The position numbers and the translations under genes are program-made. A DNA stretch of 64,000 nucleotides from Panopea generosa (lineage: Eukaryota > Mollusca > Bivalvia > Adapedonta > Hiatellidae): contig CM055905.1 in the NCBI GenBank assembly GCA_029582155.1, forward strand, positions 67,787,618-67,851,617. The letters run 5' to 3'. The notes under the pieces are model-generated. The model ran no database searches. It was given only the letters and a program-made list of their open reading frames with translations, and was not told the origin of the DNA. Each line of letters begins with the position of its first letter. The stretch's first letter is position 1. This document shows, piece after piece, positions 1-11,100 of the stretch.

Positions 1-42
1 CATCTAATTCATTGTTCCATATTAGACAATCATCACTGCTAT
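1..42 (-). ncRNA. Box C/D snoRNA, 28S guide family, copy 1 (partial at window edge)
   Basis: Contains the 5' half of the family described at 1,730-1,808, with the terminal stem and C box GTGATGA. The box D half with the guide lies off the left edge. Confidence 0.7.
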
Positions 43-166
43 GTAGACTTGTTACTTGGTTTCCACAGTAATACAATATCACCTCATAAAAAGCGTGTCC
101 AAAATATTCCATCATAATCAACTAATACATGGAGTGTGGCCGAGAGGGACAAGCAGAATGTACAAC

Positions 167-234
167 GCCTCAGTGAGATAGGTTCTAATCACAAATAATC
201 ATTTGTCCCTATCTATCTCTGTATCATCAATGGC
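167..234 (-). ncRNA. Box C/D snoRNA, second intron-6 family, copy 1
   Basis: Minus strand. Terminal stem GCC/GGC, C box TTGATGA (U in place of the purine), D box CTGA, and an internal stem ACAAAT/ATTTGT. Two guides are possible. The guide before box D (GAACCTATCTCA) has no rRNA match that I recognise. The inner strand ATAGGGACA pairs with 28S TGTCCCTA, about 25 nt upstream of the site of the partner family, with a mismatch further out. Confidence 0.7.
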
Positions 235-360
235 ATTTTTATTTTCTTGACGTCTATTTCAACTTTTTATACCAATATTATACATGTATTTGGTGAAGGA
301 GATGTCTTCTTTCTGAATGAGGTTCAACTCCATTTTCGACCCATGACATAAAAGGTATAT

Positions 361-1557
361 CAGGGCTCGAATTTAAGCACTCGCCACTCGCAAAATGCGA
401 GCTGTATTTTGAAAACGCGAGTTGAAATTACTTAAGCTGGCATTTTTTTGCGAGTGGATTTCAAGCTGAGAAAATTACTTATTGTATTCATTTTATTGAT
501 TTTTGAAAATAAACAAGTATTATCCTGGTAAAAATAACGAGTTCTTGTCAATTTAACCAAATTTCTTTTGCTTCTCGCGCGAAATTACCCCCTAGCAGCA
601 AGATTGTCAATGACATGTATTAAATATTTAATATGTGTAGACTGCGTCCAATTGTTTTTGATCTCAAGTTCATTCTGCAAAAAGGGAGTAAAGTTAAAAC
701 CCGTCAACAACATAATGAGTAGACTGCGTCTAGTTTGATTGATCGCGCACTCACTCTATAAAATAAAAGTAAAGTTGAAACCCGTCAAATTTATTGTTTA
801 CATATTTTGACAGCTGTTAAAGTGGCTGATAAAATAACACCTTTTTCTCCATTGTACCGACGAATGAAAGTGAGTCCCAACAAGAAAAAAAAGACAAATA
901 ATCCTTCCGTTAATACTGTAATGAAATGGGAGCGACAGCTCAATATCACACAGGGCTATAAACTTGACAATGACAAAATGGTGTGTCAATTGTAGAAACC
1001 ACCGCGATCGACAGATCATCCATAATAATTAAACTATATTACTATGATGTCACAACATTTACACATGTTAAACAATCGTCCTTGGCTAGATCTAGATCTT
1101 ATTTTAAAACGAAAGGCCATTGGCTATATTAATTCTATAAATAGAAATGTTTGTATGTCTCAATCTTAGTCTCTGTACACTTGTTATGATTTATATTTTG
1201 GTTTAGTTAAAGTGTTTATTTATGATATATCATTGTATGCATTTATTTATGGTAGTATAATAAATAACAAAGACAATTTTATTTTTTTAAATATTTTGTT
1301 TTGTAAAGTACTGCTTTGAATTGTACCTTAACATATATTATAACCTTGATACCATTGTCTATGAATAAAAAAAAGCTAATAATGCATATTAAATAACACG
1401 CAGGCTTTGAAACAATTAATTTTGGGTTTATTTAGACATTTAGGACTTCAAGTTTCTGCGAAAATTGGTTTGGCTAGCTGGTTTCAAATTTGGCCAGTTG
1501 AAATTTTAGGCACTGGCCAAAATTGCCAGTGCACAAAAAAGTTAAATTCTAGCCCTG
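361..1557. mobile_element. Non-autonomous DNA transposon with CAGGGCT ends (hAT-like)
   Basis: Terminal inverted repeats CAGGGCTCGAATTTAA and TTAAATTCTAGCCCTG bound a 1.2-kb element. The CAGGGCT start is typical of hAT-type elements. Flanks are AT-rich (GGTATAT on the left, TATATAT on the right), so the target duplication is only approximate. No transposase ORF was seen. It sits inside the SINE part of a duplicated snoRNA unit. Confidence 0.75.
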
Positions 1558-1729
1558 TATATATTCAGTTATATTGGAGGAGGAAGACCTCAGAATGAAT
1601 CTGAATAGAACCACCACCCTTCTGCAAGTAATTGGTAAACTGTCTTGTAAACGAACCGACAGCCCTCCGATCATGGGGCCGAGGCTCTGTCACCACACCA
1701 CATGCTTCACAACCAGTTTAATATTGTCA

Positions 1730-1808
1730 AGCTCAGACAGCCAAGGGAACATATATCTACGATATAATCATCTAATTCATTGTTCCATATTAGACAATCA
1801 TCACTGCT
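1730..1808 (-). ncRNA. Box C/D snoRNA with 14-nt guide to 28S rRNA, copy 2
   Basis: Minus strand, sense to RPL7A. Short terminal stem AGC/GCT, C box GTGATGA, a C'-like TAGATGA, and D box CTGA. The guide immediately above box D is the complement of ACAGCCAAGGGAAC, a stretch that I recall as invariant in eukaryotic 28S (within CCACAGCCAAGGGAACGG). The fifth base above box D is G, so the predicted 2'-O-methylation is the first C of GCC. Vertebrate RPL7A introns also carry U36 RNAs acting near this part of 28S; whether this is their orthologue could not be settled. Confidence 0.82.
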
Positions 1809-1934
1809 ATGTAGACTTGTTACTTGGTTTCCACGGTAATACAATATCACCTCATAAAAAGCGTGTCCAAAATATTCCATCATAATCAACTAATACATGG
1901 AGTGTGGCCGAGAGGGACAAGCAGAATGTACAAC

Positions 1935-2002
1935 GCCTCAGTGAGATAGGTTCTAATCACAAATAATCATTTGTCCCTATCTATCTCTGTATCATCAATG
2001 GC
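1935..2002 (-). ncRNA. Box C/D snoRNA, second intron-6 family, copy 2
   Basis: Identical to the copy at 167-234. It follows the 28S-guide snoRNA in the same duplicated unit, with about 125 bp between them. Confidence 0.7.
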
Positions 2003-2126
2003 ATTTTTATTTTCTTGACGTCTATTTCAACTTTTTATACCAATATTATACATGTATTTGGTGAAGGAGATCGTTTTCTTTTTGAATGAGATTCAACTTC
2101 ATTTTCGACCCACGACATAAAAGGTA

Positions 2127-2403
2127 TACCGTATATTCCCTTATAAACGCACCCCCCCCCCCCCCCCCCATTTTTCTGGAAAATTAAAAGATAAAACGTA
2201 CCTTTTTAAATGAAAATTCCTTTAATCCAGATACTTAAAAGCACAAACTCACATAAAAATCGTATATTAGTAATACCAATTAACACTAAACATACATTTT
2301 GATTCTATACACTTGTTAAATTTGCTTTTTTTTATCTTTAATAAACGCCCCCACCTTGTAAAATGTAACGCCCCCAGGGGCATTAATTAGGGAATATACG
2401 GTA
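2127..2403. mobile_element. MITE with TACCGTATATTCCCT ends and a poly-C tract
   Basis: The 15-bp ends TACCGTATATTCCCT and AGGGAATATACGGTA are perfect inverted repeats, flanked by TA/TATA. It contains a run of 19 C near 2,150-2,168. It is inserted at the same point of the duplicated SINE as the element at 361-1,557. Confidence 0.8.
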
Positions 2404-2571
2404 TATTCAGTTATATTGGAGGAGGAAGACCTCAGAATGAATCTGAATAGAACCAGCACCCTTCTGCAAGTAATTGGTAAACTGTCTTGTAAACGAACCG
2501 ACAGCCCTCCGATCATGGGGTCGAGGCTCTGTCACCACACCACATGCTTCACAACCAGTTTAATATTGTCA

Positions 2572-2650
2572 AGCTCAGACAGCCAAGGGAACATATATCT
2601 ACGATATAATCATCAAATTCATTGTTCCATATTAGACAATCATCACTGCT
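2572..2650 (-). ncRNA. Box C/D snoRNA with 14-nt guide to 28S rRNA, copy 3
   Basis: Differs from the copy at 1,730-1,808 by a single base. It lies in the next duplicated SINE-plus-snoRNA unit. Confidence 0.82.
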
Positions 2651-2777
2651 ATGTAGACTTGTAACTTGGTTGCCACGGTAATACAATATCACCTCATAAA
2701 AAAGCTTGTTCAAAATATTCCATCATAATCAACTAATACATGGAGTGTGGCCGAGAGGGACAAGCAGAATGTACAAC

Positions 2778-2845
2778 GCCTCAGTGAGATAGGTTCTAAT
2801 CACAAATAATCATTTGTCCCTATCTATCTCTATATCATCAATGGC
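2778..2845 (-). ncRNA. Box C/D snoRNA, second intron-6 family, copy 3
   Basis: Differs from copy 2 only next to the C box (ATATAG for ATACAG). Boxes and both guide strands are kept. Confidence 0.7.
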
Positions 2846-3176
2846 ATTTCTATTTGCTCGACATGTATTCCAACACTTTATGTCAAGAGTACACATGAAT
2901 TTGGCGAAACAAAAGAAATTATTTTCGTTTTTTAATAATATTTGACTTGATTTTCAACACATACGTGTGGCAACCATCCAGATATATTGCGGGAGGAAGA
3001 CCTCAGAATAAACCTGAATAAAACCACCATCCCCCTGCAAGTAATTGTAACTTTCTCACTTAAGTGTTTGGACCAAGTGAGGCTCGAACTTGCGACCTCA
3101 GCAGAGAGAGGTGATCTTTAGACATCATCACCTTAAAGACTTTTCAGCCATTGATGATTCCTTCTAGCAGAATAAT

Positions 3177-3462
3177 GTAAATAGTCTATGTTTAAATCAG
3201 ATCAAAACACGAGCTGGATAGGTTAATCTTGGGTGTAAATAGCCGATGCTTAAATCAGACCAAAGAATGAGCTGGATAGGTTAATCTTGGGTGTAAATAG
3301 TCGATGCTTAAATCGGGCCAAAGAATGAGCTGGATAGGTTAATCTTGGTTGTAAATAGTCGATGCTTAAATCAGACCAAAGAATGAGCTGGATAGGTTAA
3401 TCTTGGGTGTAAATAGTCGATGCTTAAATCAGACCAAAACACCAGCTGGATAGGTTAATCAG
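3177..3462. repeat. ~59-bp tandem repeat, about 5 copies
   Basis: Unit begins GTAAATAGTCGATGCTTAAA and includes GAGCTGGATAGGTTAATCTT. It contains no C box on either strand, so it is not another snoRNA array. Confidence 0.9.
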
Positions 3463-3624
3463 GTGTCTGTTTCACCAACATTTACTAAATCTTAAATTTT
3501 GACTGGGTTATTATCAATATTAATGAAACCATATGCAGTTTTACTGGAACCAGTCTGAAATCATGATCACGTGACTGCTTTTCTTACATGTAGGTTTTTA
3601 AATATATACTTTACGATATTGTAA

Positions 3625-3703
3625 AGCTCAGACAGCCAAGGGAACATATATCTACGATATAATCATCTAATTCATTGTTCCATATTAGACAATCATCACT
3701 GCT
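3625..3703 (-). ncRNA. Box C/D snoRNA with 14-nt guide to 28S rRNA, copy 4
   Basis: Boxes and guide are intact, while the surrounding unit is more diverged (the SINE part is missing upstream). Retained snoRNA sequence in a decayed unit suggests selection on the RNA. Confidence 0.82.
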
Positions 3704-3817
3704 ATATTTGGTTGCCATGGCAATACCTTTCAATATCACTTTAAAAAAACAAACCCCAAAAAACCTGTTCCAACATATTCATTCATATCTATAGAGTGTG
3801 ACCAGAGCAGTACTACA

Positions 3818-3884
3818 CCTCAGTGAGATAGATTCTAATCACAAATAATCATTTGTCCCTATCTATCTCTATATCATCAATGGC
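3818..3884 (-). ncRNA. Box C/D snoRNA, second intron-6 family, copy 4
   Basis: The D-side guide has one change (GAATCTATCTCA). The C box, D box and inner strand are kept. It pairs in position with the 28S-guide RNA at 3,625-3,703. Confidence 0.7.
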
Positions 3885-4213
3885 ATTTTTTCACTCTTTT
3901 TTAAAAATGTGGTTTAACTCCCATTTTTCACACATGACCGGTAACAATATGGCATATAAATCTGGTTATGCTGGTGAAGACACTGTCCTTCTGCAAGTAA
4001 CAGATAAATGAGACTCGATCTCACAGCCACAGCGGTGAGAGGTAAGTTTTCATTAGATGACAGCGCAATAGTCTACTCAGTCTTTGGGGACAGGAGGCAA
4101 CAGAAAAACATTTATATTCTTCCCCACGGTACTATTATATTAATATTTAGAGTATTCCATCCGACATGTTCTATTTAATCTACCAATAGTTATAAATACA
4201 TGAATGGCTGAAT

Positions 4214-4282
4214 GTCTCAGTGAGATAGATTCTAATCACATACATTCATTTGTCCCTATCTATCTCTACATCATCATTGACA
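4214..4282 (-). ncRNA. Box C/D snoRNA, second intron-6 family, copy 5
   Basis: The most diverged copy, with a better C box (ATGATGA) and a changed interior, but the same D box and the same GATAGATAGGGACA inner strand. The flanks no longer match the other units, so the conserved core stands out. Confidence 0.72.
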
Positions 4283-4675
4283 TTTAAAATCATTGTTCCA
4301 GTAAATCCATTGGGACATTCTTAAAAAATATTGTTTGCCATGCTCCTACCTACTCGCTCAAAATTGCTGCTACCCAAACTTTTTATTTGTTTTCAAAGTG
4401 TTGACCCTCCACGATTTGCACATTTTTTGTTTAAAATGAAAATACAAAATCTGGTCAAAAAATATATAGCTACCTATCTAACCAAAATGCAGAGGGCCGA
4501 AGCATAGCAAACATTTTTTTAAGGATGGCCTTAACCAGACAGACAAAAAGTACAAAGACGAGACTATGTTGTTTGCAATTATTAATTATTCCAAATCATA
4601 TCTCAATTAAGTCCAATTGTCAATTAAGTCATTTTGAATAACCAAAGAATCTTTTTTATTGTAGTTAAATATTGG

Positions 4676-4755
4676 AGCTCAGACAGCCAAGGGAACATAT
4701 TATCTATGATATAATCATCCATGTCATTGTTCCATTTTAGACAATCATCACTGCT
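4676..4755 (-). ncRNA. Box C/D snoRNA with 14-nt guide to 28S rRNA, copy 5
   Basis: The most diverged copy: the interior differs (ACATGGATGAT around C'), but C box GTGATGA, D box CTGA and the full 14-nt guide are unchanged. It lies about 420 bp downstream of RPL7A exon 6. Confidence 0.82.
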
Positions 4756-5171
4756 TTAATAACTTGAAATGTGATTTCCTTGCCAGTACCCATTCAGTAT
4801 ATTACAAGTACAGTAGAATGTCAGACTGATAAGCTTGTTCCATAGATTCAAAAGATTTTTCTCACCTTTTTATATAAGTATTTTCCTATGCCACATTGAT
4901 TCCAAGGGCAAATTAATTCTCCCAATATTAAATATACTTTAAAATTCAGAAACTTTATGGAAATTAGAGATGTTTCACATGACATTAGAACAAAGCAAAA
5001 AAAAAGTTCATGCCCTAGAACCGTCTATACATCTGACAATTTGAATTGTCATGTATACAAGTATATTAGCAAAACCACGAGGGTAATCTGGGTCCCTGCA
5101 TATAATGACCAAATAAAGAAGTTTCGACAAAATCTAAAGGCCTCAAATATTTCAAAAATGTATATATTTAC

Positions 5172-8100
5172 CTCATCCACTCGGTCATTGAAATTGGTTC
5201 TGACTGCTTCTGACACTTTGTTTAATTGATTCTTGTCCTCACTGAAATTAAAAGCATTCTTACACAAGTGTTATCATATACCACTATTACCTAGATACTA
5301 CATACAGCTGAAACTGTTGCAATATGCACTGCAGTACTGTTAATTGTTACACGTCTATCAATCCAGGGGTCGGGAGTTTGAATCCCCACCCGGCAACAGT
5401 CTCCGAGATGATTGATATACGACATTGCGTCTCATTATCATTCGTCTCTCACCGCTGATTCAAGTGGGATAAGTATCAGTTACTTGCAGAAATGGGGTGT
5501 GCTTGAGCACTGGTTAACCTTTCAGGATCCCAGGAAACAGTGTGTAGGTAAACTGATCGTCTATTAGCCTTCGATGGCATAAAAACGATGCTAAATATTC
5601 AATCAATGTTTTGAAATACAATAATGGCTGACAGGGCTCAAATTTCTTATAAAAAGATATTCCTACTTTTCCAACATTTTTAACTAAATGCTTAAAATCA
5701 AAGAAAAATAAGGCCAGTTTCTTAAATATTACTCGTCCTGACTAAATGTTCCCTCGTCACGGTGAGCAGATAAATGGAATTTTCCTGCCCCATATATTTC
5801 GCAATGAACATTGATAAATATTGTTCCAGATTATAATAAACGTATCTTAATATGAAATGTATAATAATGTTTTACATGTCTGGCCGAGACAGCAATCAAT
5901 TTTAGGCTTGATCGCTTCTGCATTGTTGAACCCACACAGATTGTTATTGCAGTGCCCCAGATTAGTATTGAACTCCTTTAATTTGTATAACTGCTAAATG
6001 TTGAGCTTAAAACCCAGGCTTTAATGTAAATATAGTTTGCAGCTTCTGGTCGACCCATAACAATCTTGTGTCGGAAACCATTTTGACCCTCAACCCACCA
6101 CTGGGAAAAAAAATTAATTCAAATGTTCTCAAGTCATTGCACATCCAGTCTGTAGCGATATTACCTACCAACCCTTAAATGGTATAGGTCGGAAATGGTA
6201 AACAAACAATTTTTTGAGTATGGCCTGATCTGCACAGGAACTGTCTACATCCCATGCTTATTTATCACCGACCTTAAATTTCAATTCTCAAATAATGCAT
6301 CTGAAGCAGTGTTAATGATATTTATTTAGCAAAATATTATATATACACATCTACTTTAGACAAACAATTTAAACAGAATCAATGTTATTGCCAGCATGTA
6401 CTGTATAGGAAGCTACAACTTCAGCTTATTACAAGCACTCAAGTAAGAACTCTTTATTACTTTAAAAAATCACAAGTAGTAATAGAAACTTTATACACTC
6501 ACGGATGAACTGTTGTTAATGCAAGACATGAAGCTGTTTTTCTATGTACAACTCGTCCCAACCTTGCTTTGCCCTTTACTATACAGTAAGGTACACCCAT
6601 CTTTCTGCATAGGGCAGGCATGAATAAAACAAGCTGAAAAAAGTTGAAAGACATCTATACACCTGAATTGAATGTTAAATGCTCCAAATGTTATTAACAT
6701 GTTTGCTCAAGATTTAAAATGCTCCAAATGTTAAATATTTACATCAGTACAAACTTGGGTTTTCTTACACAAGGTTGAGGGCCCCCTGAGGGAGAATTTT
6801 AGTATCACATCTAGTCTGTGGTTATACAGAAATTCAAAATATATGTATATAAAAGACCCATTACCCCAACCAGTTGAAGACTTCCTTATTTTCTTTAATC
6901 AGAAAATTCCCCTCTAAGAGAAATTTTCAGTAAAATTAGGGGAAAAAACTTGTATTCCAGGGCAGAGGGAAAGCACCCCCTACAAGGCCTGAAGAACAGA
7001 AGTACATGCTAATATTTATAACAAGCATTTAATGAATAAAACGAGAGACAGGACATTATATATATATATATATATATTCACATAATGCTAGATGTTGTTT
7101 TCAGCAATTTTCAGACAGGAGAACTGCCAGAAAAACATTGCAAAAAAACGTTGCTGTATTGTCTCTGCAAATTGCAATGAAGTACTGATTAACTTCAGCA
7201 AACCCAAGAGACAAAGCTGGCATACTGCCATCCTTACAGGTCAAAATTATTTTATTGCTTTCTCCCCTATCTATAATACCATTTAAAATAGGTGCCTACT
7301 CAAAATTTCGAATTTTAAAGATTGTTTTTTAAATGGGACTGAACGCCATTTCGACACATTAAAGGTTAAATATGGTATATCTAGTTTTACAGGTGGAGGA
7401 AGACCTCAGAATAAATCAGAGTAGAACCATCATTCTTCTTGGCAAATTTTCTTAAATAGAAGTTTTTGGACAGAGCTGGGCTTAATAGTGTGGTATAGAC
7501 AGACTGCCACATAGTGCCCAAACACTTGTTTTTATCCAAGCAATTAATTACCTTTATTGTATTTTTGATATTTTAAGAACTATTTCCCCTACCTACCATA
7601 TATTATCTTGCCTCACTCTATATAATAAGTTACACATTGTAATGTTGTTTATAGCAGTTTTCAGACAAACCAGATTGCCAGAAAAATATTACTTTAAAAC
7701 TTTTATATATCGCCTCTGCAAATTGCTTTGAAGTATTGAAAACTACTGCAAACCCAAGAGACGACTGGGAGGTTTTAAAGGGAATATATCAGGATTTTTC
7801 AAAATATCTTGCCTATATACTCACTGACCCCACTTGCCAAAAGACTATCTCTTTAAACATGCAAAAACAATATCTTGAAAAGAGATTTCCTTATTTGGCC
7901 TATGTACCAAGGTTAAGATTTAAATTACATATCCCACTTAAAAAGTTGCAACATGATTTCACTTTATCTGTTAGAAAGGTAATAAAAAATGGTTTCATCA
8001 TAGAAATAGTCTGAATGACACCATGAAAATCGTCAAGCAGTATTAAAGTGCCCTCTATGGGGATTTCAAGTTTACTACTCTAATAATTTAAATACTGATT

Positions 8101-11100
8101 TTGTCACGTTTTGGTGGATTTGACATATCCAAAACAATCAAGATTTTTATTTATTAATGATAATGAGATGCCTTTATAACATTTATAACATACCCCTCCC
8201 CCCACGATATACTCCCTTTAAGACTGGAGAAGGGACAATCTTCAATCAAATACCATGTTGCCGTACAGAATTTCTTTTATATGTTGTTTACAACAAATTC
8301 AAACATATCACACATGTCAGAAATACATTGTTTTAAACGTTTATGTATCGCCTCTGCAAATTGCTTTATAGTATAGATTACTACCGCAAACCCAAGAGAC
8401 GAGAGTTGACATCGTAAAATCAAATATCGTGTTCCAAATTATACCACAAATTTTACAGAACTTAATAGATCATATATTGGTTCAACTGAAAATGTATACA
8501 ACAAATAAACGACTTGCTCAGATTTAAAAAGCTCGTATTTAATTCCTCATAGTATCTCAGGAGATTTATGTTACATCATTGCAAGCCAGGTTGTATATAT
8601 GAAGAATGTAGTAACAAATTCAAGGTGAAACTTGAAATGACTTATTGTTATTTTCAATGGTATAATCCTAGCAACAAATGCTAGCATTTATTTACATGAA
8701 AAGTATTTTTGTATCGTCCCTGCAAATTGCTTTGTAGTATGATTAAACAACAGCAAACCCATAGAGACGAATACTGGGCCGTAGTACAATGGATGTAGTG
8801 ATTAACAAATTTTACAAATATATATACTCAACGGAACAGCTAACCTGCCACCCGACATTTTAGTATTTTCTCAAAAAGTATCAAATTTAGAACACATAGC
8901 CTTAGGATAACCATGATCAAATTCAAATAATGCTTCTCAATATTTTGATGAAGATATTGAAAATACAAGTGGCAGCTTAGCCGTTCCATTCAGTATATAT
9001 ATAGGCATTATATGATTTACCACGAGTCATGCTCAGACAGTCATGTATCTTCATTTTAATTGTCAGGTGAAGAAATTCTATACATCATCGCATGTTTTTA
9101 TCAGCTGTTTTTAAGGTAAAATATTGTGTCAGAGGAAAATATCTGTCTTATTGCCATTTGTCTAAGAAATGTTTTCAGTTAGTTATGAAGATTGGTGTGC
9201 TGGTTAACCTTTCAGTATCTCAAGAAAGAGTGGTTAGATTAACTGACCTAATCTTCTGTTATCCCACGAATACATAAAAATGATGCTAAATATTCAAACA
9301 TACATTAACCTACGCACTATTGTTTTTATTTTATGCTTACTTTCATTTCAGTTTAAGCTAGCCAATTATGCCTATAAACGAGTGCGCCAAAATGTGTAGA
9401 TAGACAGAAAGGAATGTAAAGCTTCAGAGATCTAGGTGGTAGAAATAATTGACATCACAACTCTCAGTCAAAATATATCATCATTGCTTTACTAACCAGT
9501 TTATTAAAATTAAGTTCCAAGAAGTTTGAGAAATACTTTTCTTGCAATTTTTTCAGTACCAAATGTACATGCTTGTTTTTTATTTGAACCGACTATATTT
9601 ACCATGCTGAACTATGTTACGGTTCATGTGAAGAAATTCTATACATCATCGCATGTTTTTATCAGCTGTATTAAAGGTAAAATATTGTGAGGAAAATATC
9701 TGTCTTATTGCCATTTGTCTAAGAAATGTTTTCAGTTAGTTATGAAGATTGGTGTGCTGGTTAACCTTTCAGTATCCCAAGAAAGAGTGGTTAGATTAAC
9801 TGACCTAATCTTCTGTTAGCCCATGAATACATAAAAATGACGCTAAATATTCAAACATACATTAACCTACGCACTATTGTTTTTATTTTATGCTTACTTT
9901 CATTTCAGTTTAAGCTAGCCAATTATGCCTATAAATGAGTGTGCCAAAATGTGTAGATAGACAGAAAGGAATGTAAAGCTTCAGAGATCTAGGTGGTAGA
10001 AATGATTGACATCACAACTCTCAGTCAAAATATATCATCATTGCTTTACTAACCAGTTTATTAAAATTAAGTTCCAAGAAGTTTGAGAAATACTTTTCTT
10101 GCAATTTTTTCAGTACCAAATGTACATGCTTGTTTTTTATTTGAACCGACTATATTTACCATGCTGAACTATGTTACGGTTCATGTGAAGAAATTCTATA
10201 CATCATCGCATGTTTTTATCAGCTGTATTAAAGGTAAAATATTGTGAGGAAAATATCTGTCTTATTGCCATTTGTCTAAGAAATGTTTTCAGTTAGTTAT
10301 GAAGATTGGTGTGCTGGTTAACCTTTCAGTATCCCAAGAAAGAGTGGTTAGATTAACTGACCTAATCTTCTGTTAGCCCATGAATACATAAAAATGACGC
10401 TAAATATTCAAACATACATTAACCTACGCACTATTGTTTTTATTTTATGCTTACTTTCATTTCAGTTTAAGCTAGCCAATTATGCCTATAAATGAGTGTG
10501 CCAAAATGTGTAGATAGACAGAAAGGAATGTAAAGCTTCAGAGATCTAGGTGGTAGAAATGATTGACATCACAACTCTCAGTCAAAATATATCATCATTG
10601 CTTTACTAACCAGTTTATTAAAATTAAGTTCCAAGAAGTTTGAGAAATACTTTTCTTGCAATTTATTTAGTACCAAATGTACATGCCTGCTTTTCATTCG
10701 AACAGACTATATTTACCATGCTGAACTATGTTATGGTTCATGTTTCCACATACCATTACTAACATGTTGTTTTTCTTTTACGGATTCCTCATCCCTTTTA
10801 AGTTCGGGGGGTCAGTAGTATATTTACCAAGGTCACCAACATAAAAAATGTTGTTGGTAACCAACTTTGGATTGACAAGGGGGTAGGCAAGTTTTTTTGT
10901 AAGAAACATATATCATTCTTTATGACCTTTTATTTTTATCAACACATTTTTAACCTGTTTTTTTCCAAGGAAACAAAACAGGAATTTACTAAGCTCATAC
11001 TGCACATAACTACATAATTTTAATAAAGGCAAAAGTAAAATGAACATGAATAACTGCACTAATTAGTTATACTAAGCCTAAATAAAAATCATCTATAGGT

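Larger units (their letters stand above)
1558..2870. repeat. Duplicated SINE-plus-two-snoRNA unit, intron 6 of RPL7A
   Basis: Two near-identical units (1,558-2,126 and 2,404-2,870) and the end of a third (1-360) share the order SINE fragment, 28S-guide C/D RNA, second C/D RNA, and an AT-rich tail ending GACATAAAAGGTATA. Older, decayed units continue to about 4,290. Transposon insertions separate them. Confidence 0.88.
9067..10740. repeat. ~557-bp tandem duplication, three units, each with a U24-like snoRNA
   Basis: Units begin at 9,067, 9,628 and 10,185 (periods 561 and 557) and are nearly identical. Each contains part of a SINE 3' region (GCTGGTTAACCTTTCAGTAT) and one box C/D RNA. Unit 3 fades after about 10,660. 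This is the direct mechanism for the U24 copy increase. Confidence 0.9.

Noticed and set aside
1707-2516. Minus-strand frames over the duplicated SINE units
   Set aside because: They are SINE sequence; the similar frames in other copies are broken at different points.
7736-8014. 92-codon plus-strand frame in RPL7A intron 4
   Set aside because: It begins within an H/ACA snoRNA on the opposite strand and continues into AT-rich intron; no recognisable product.
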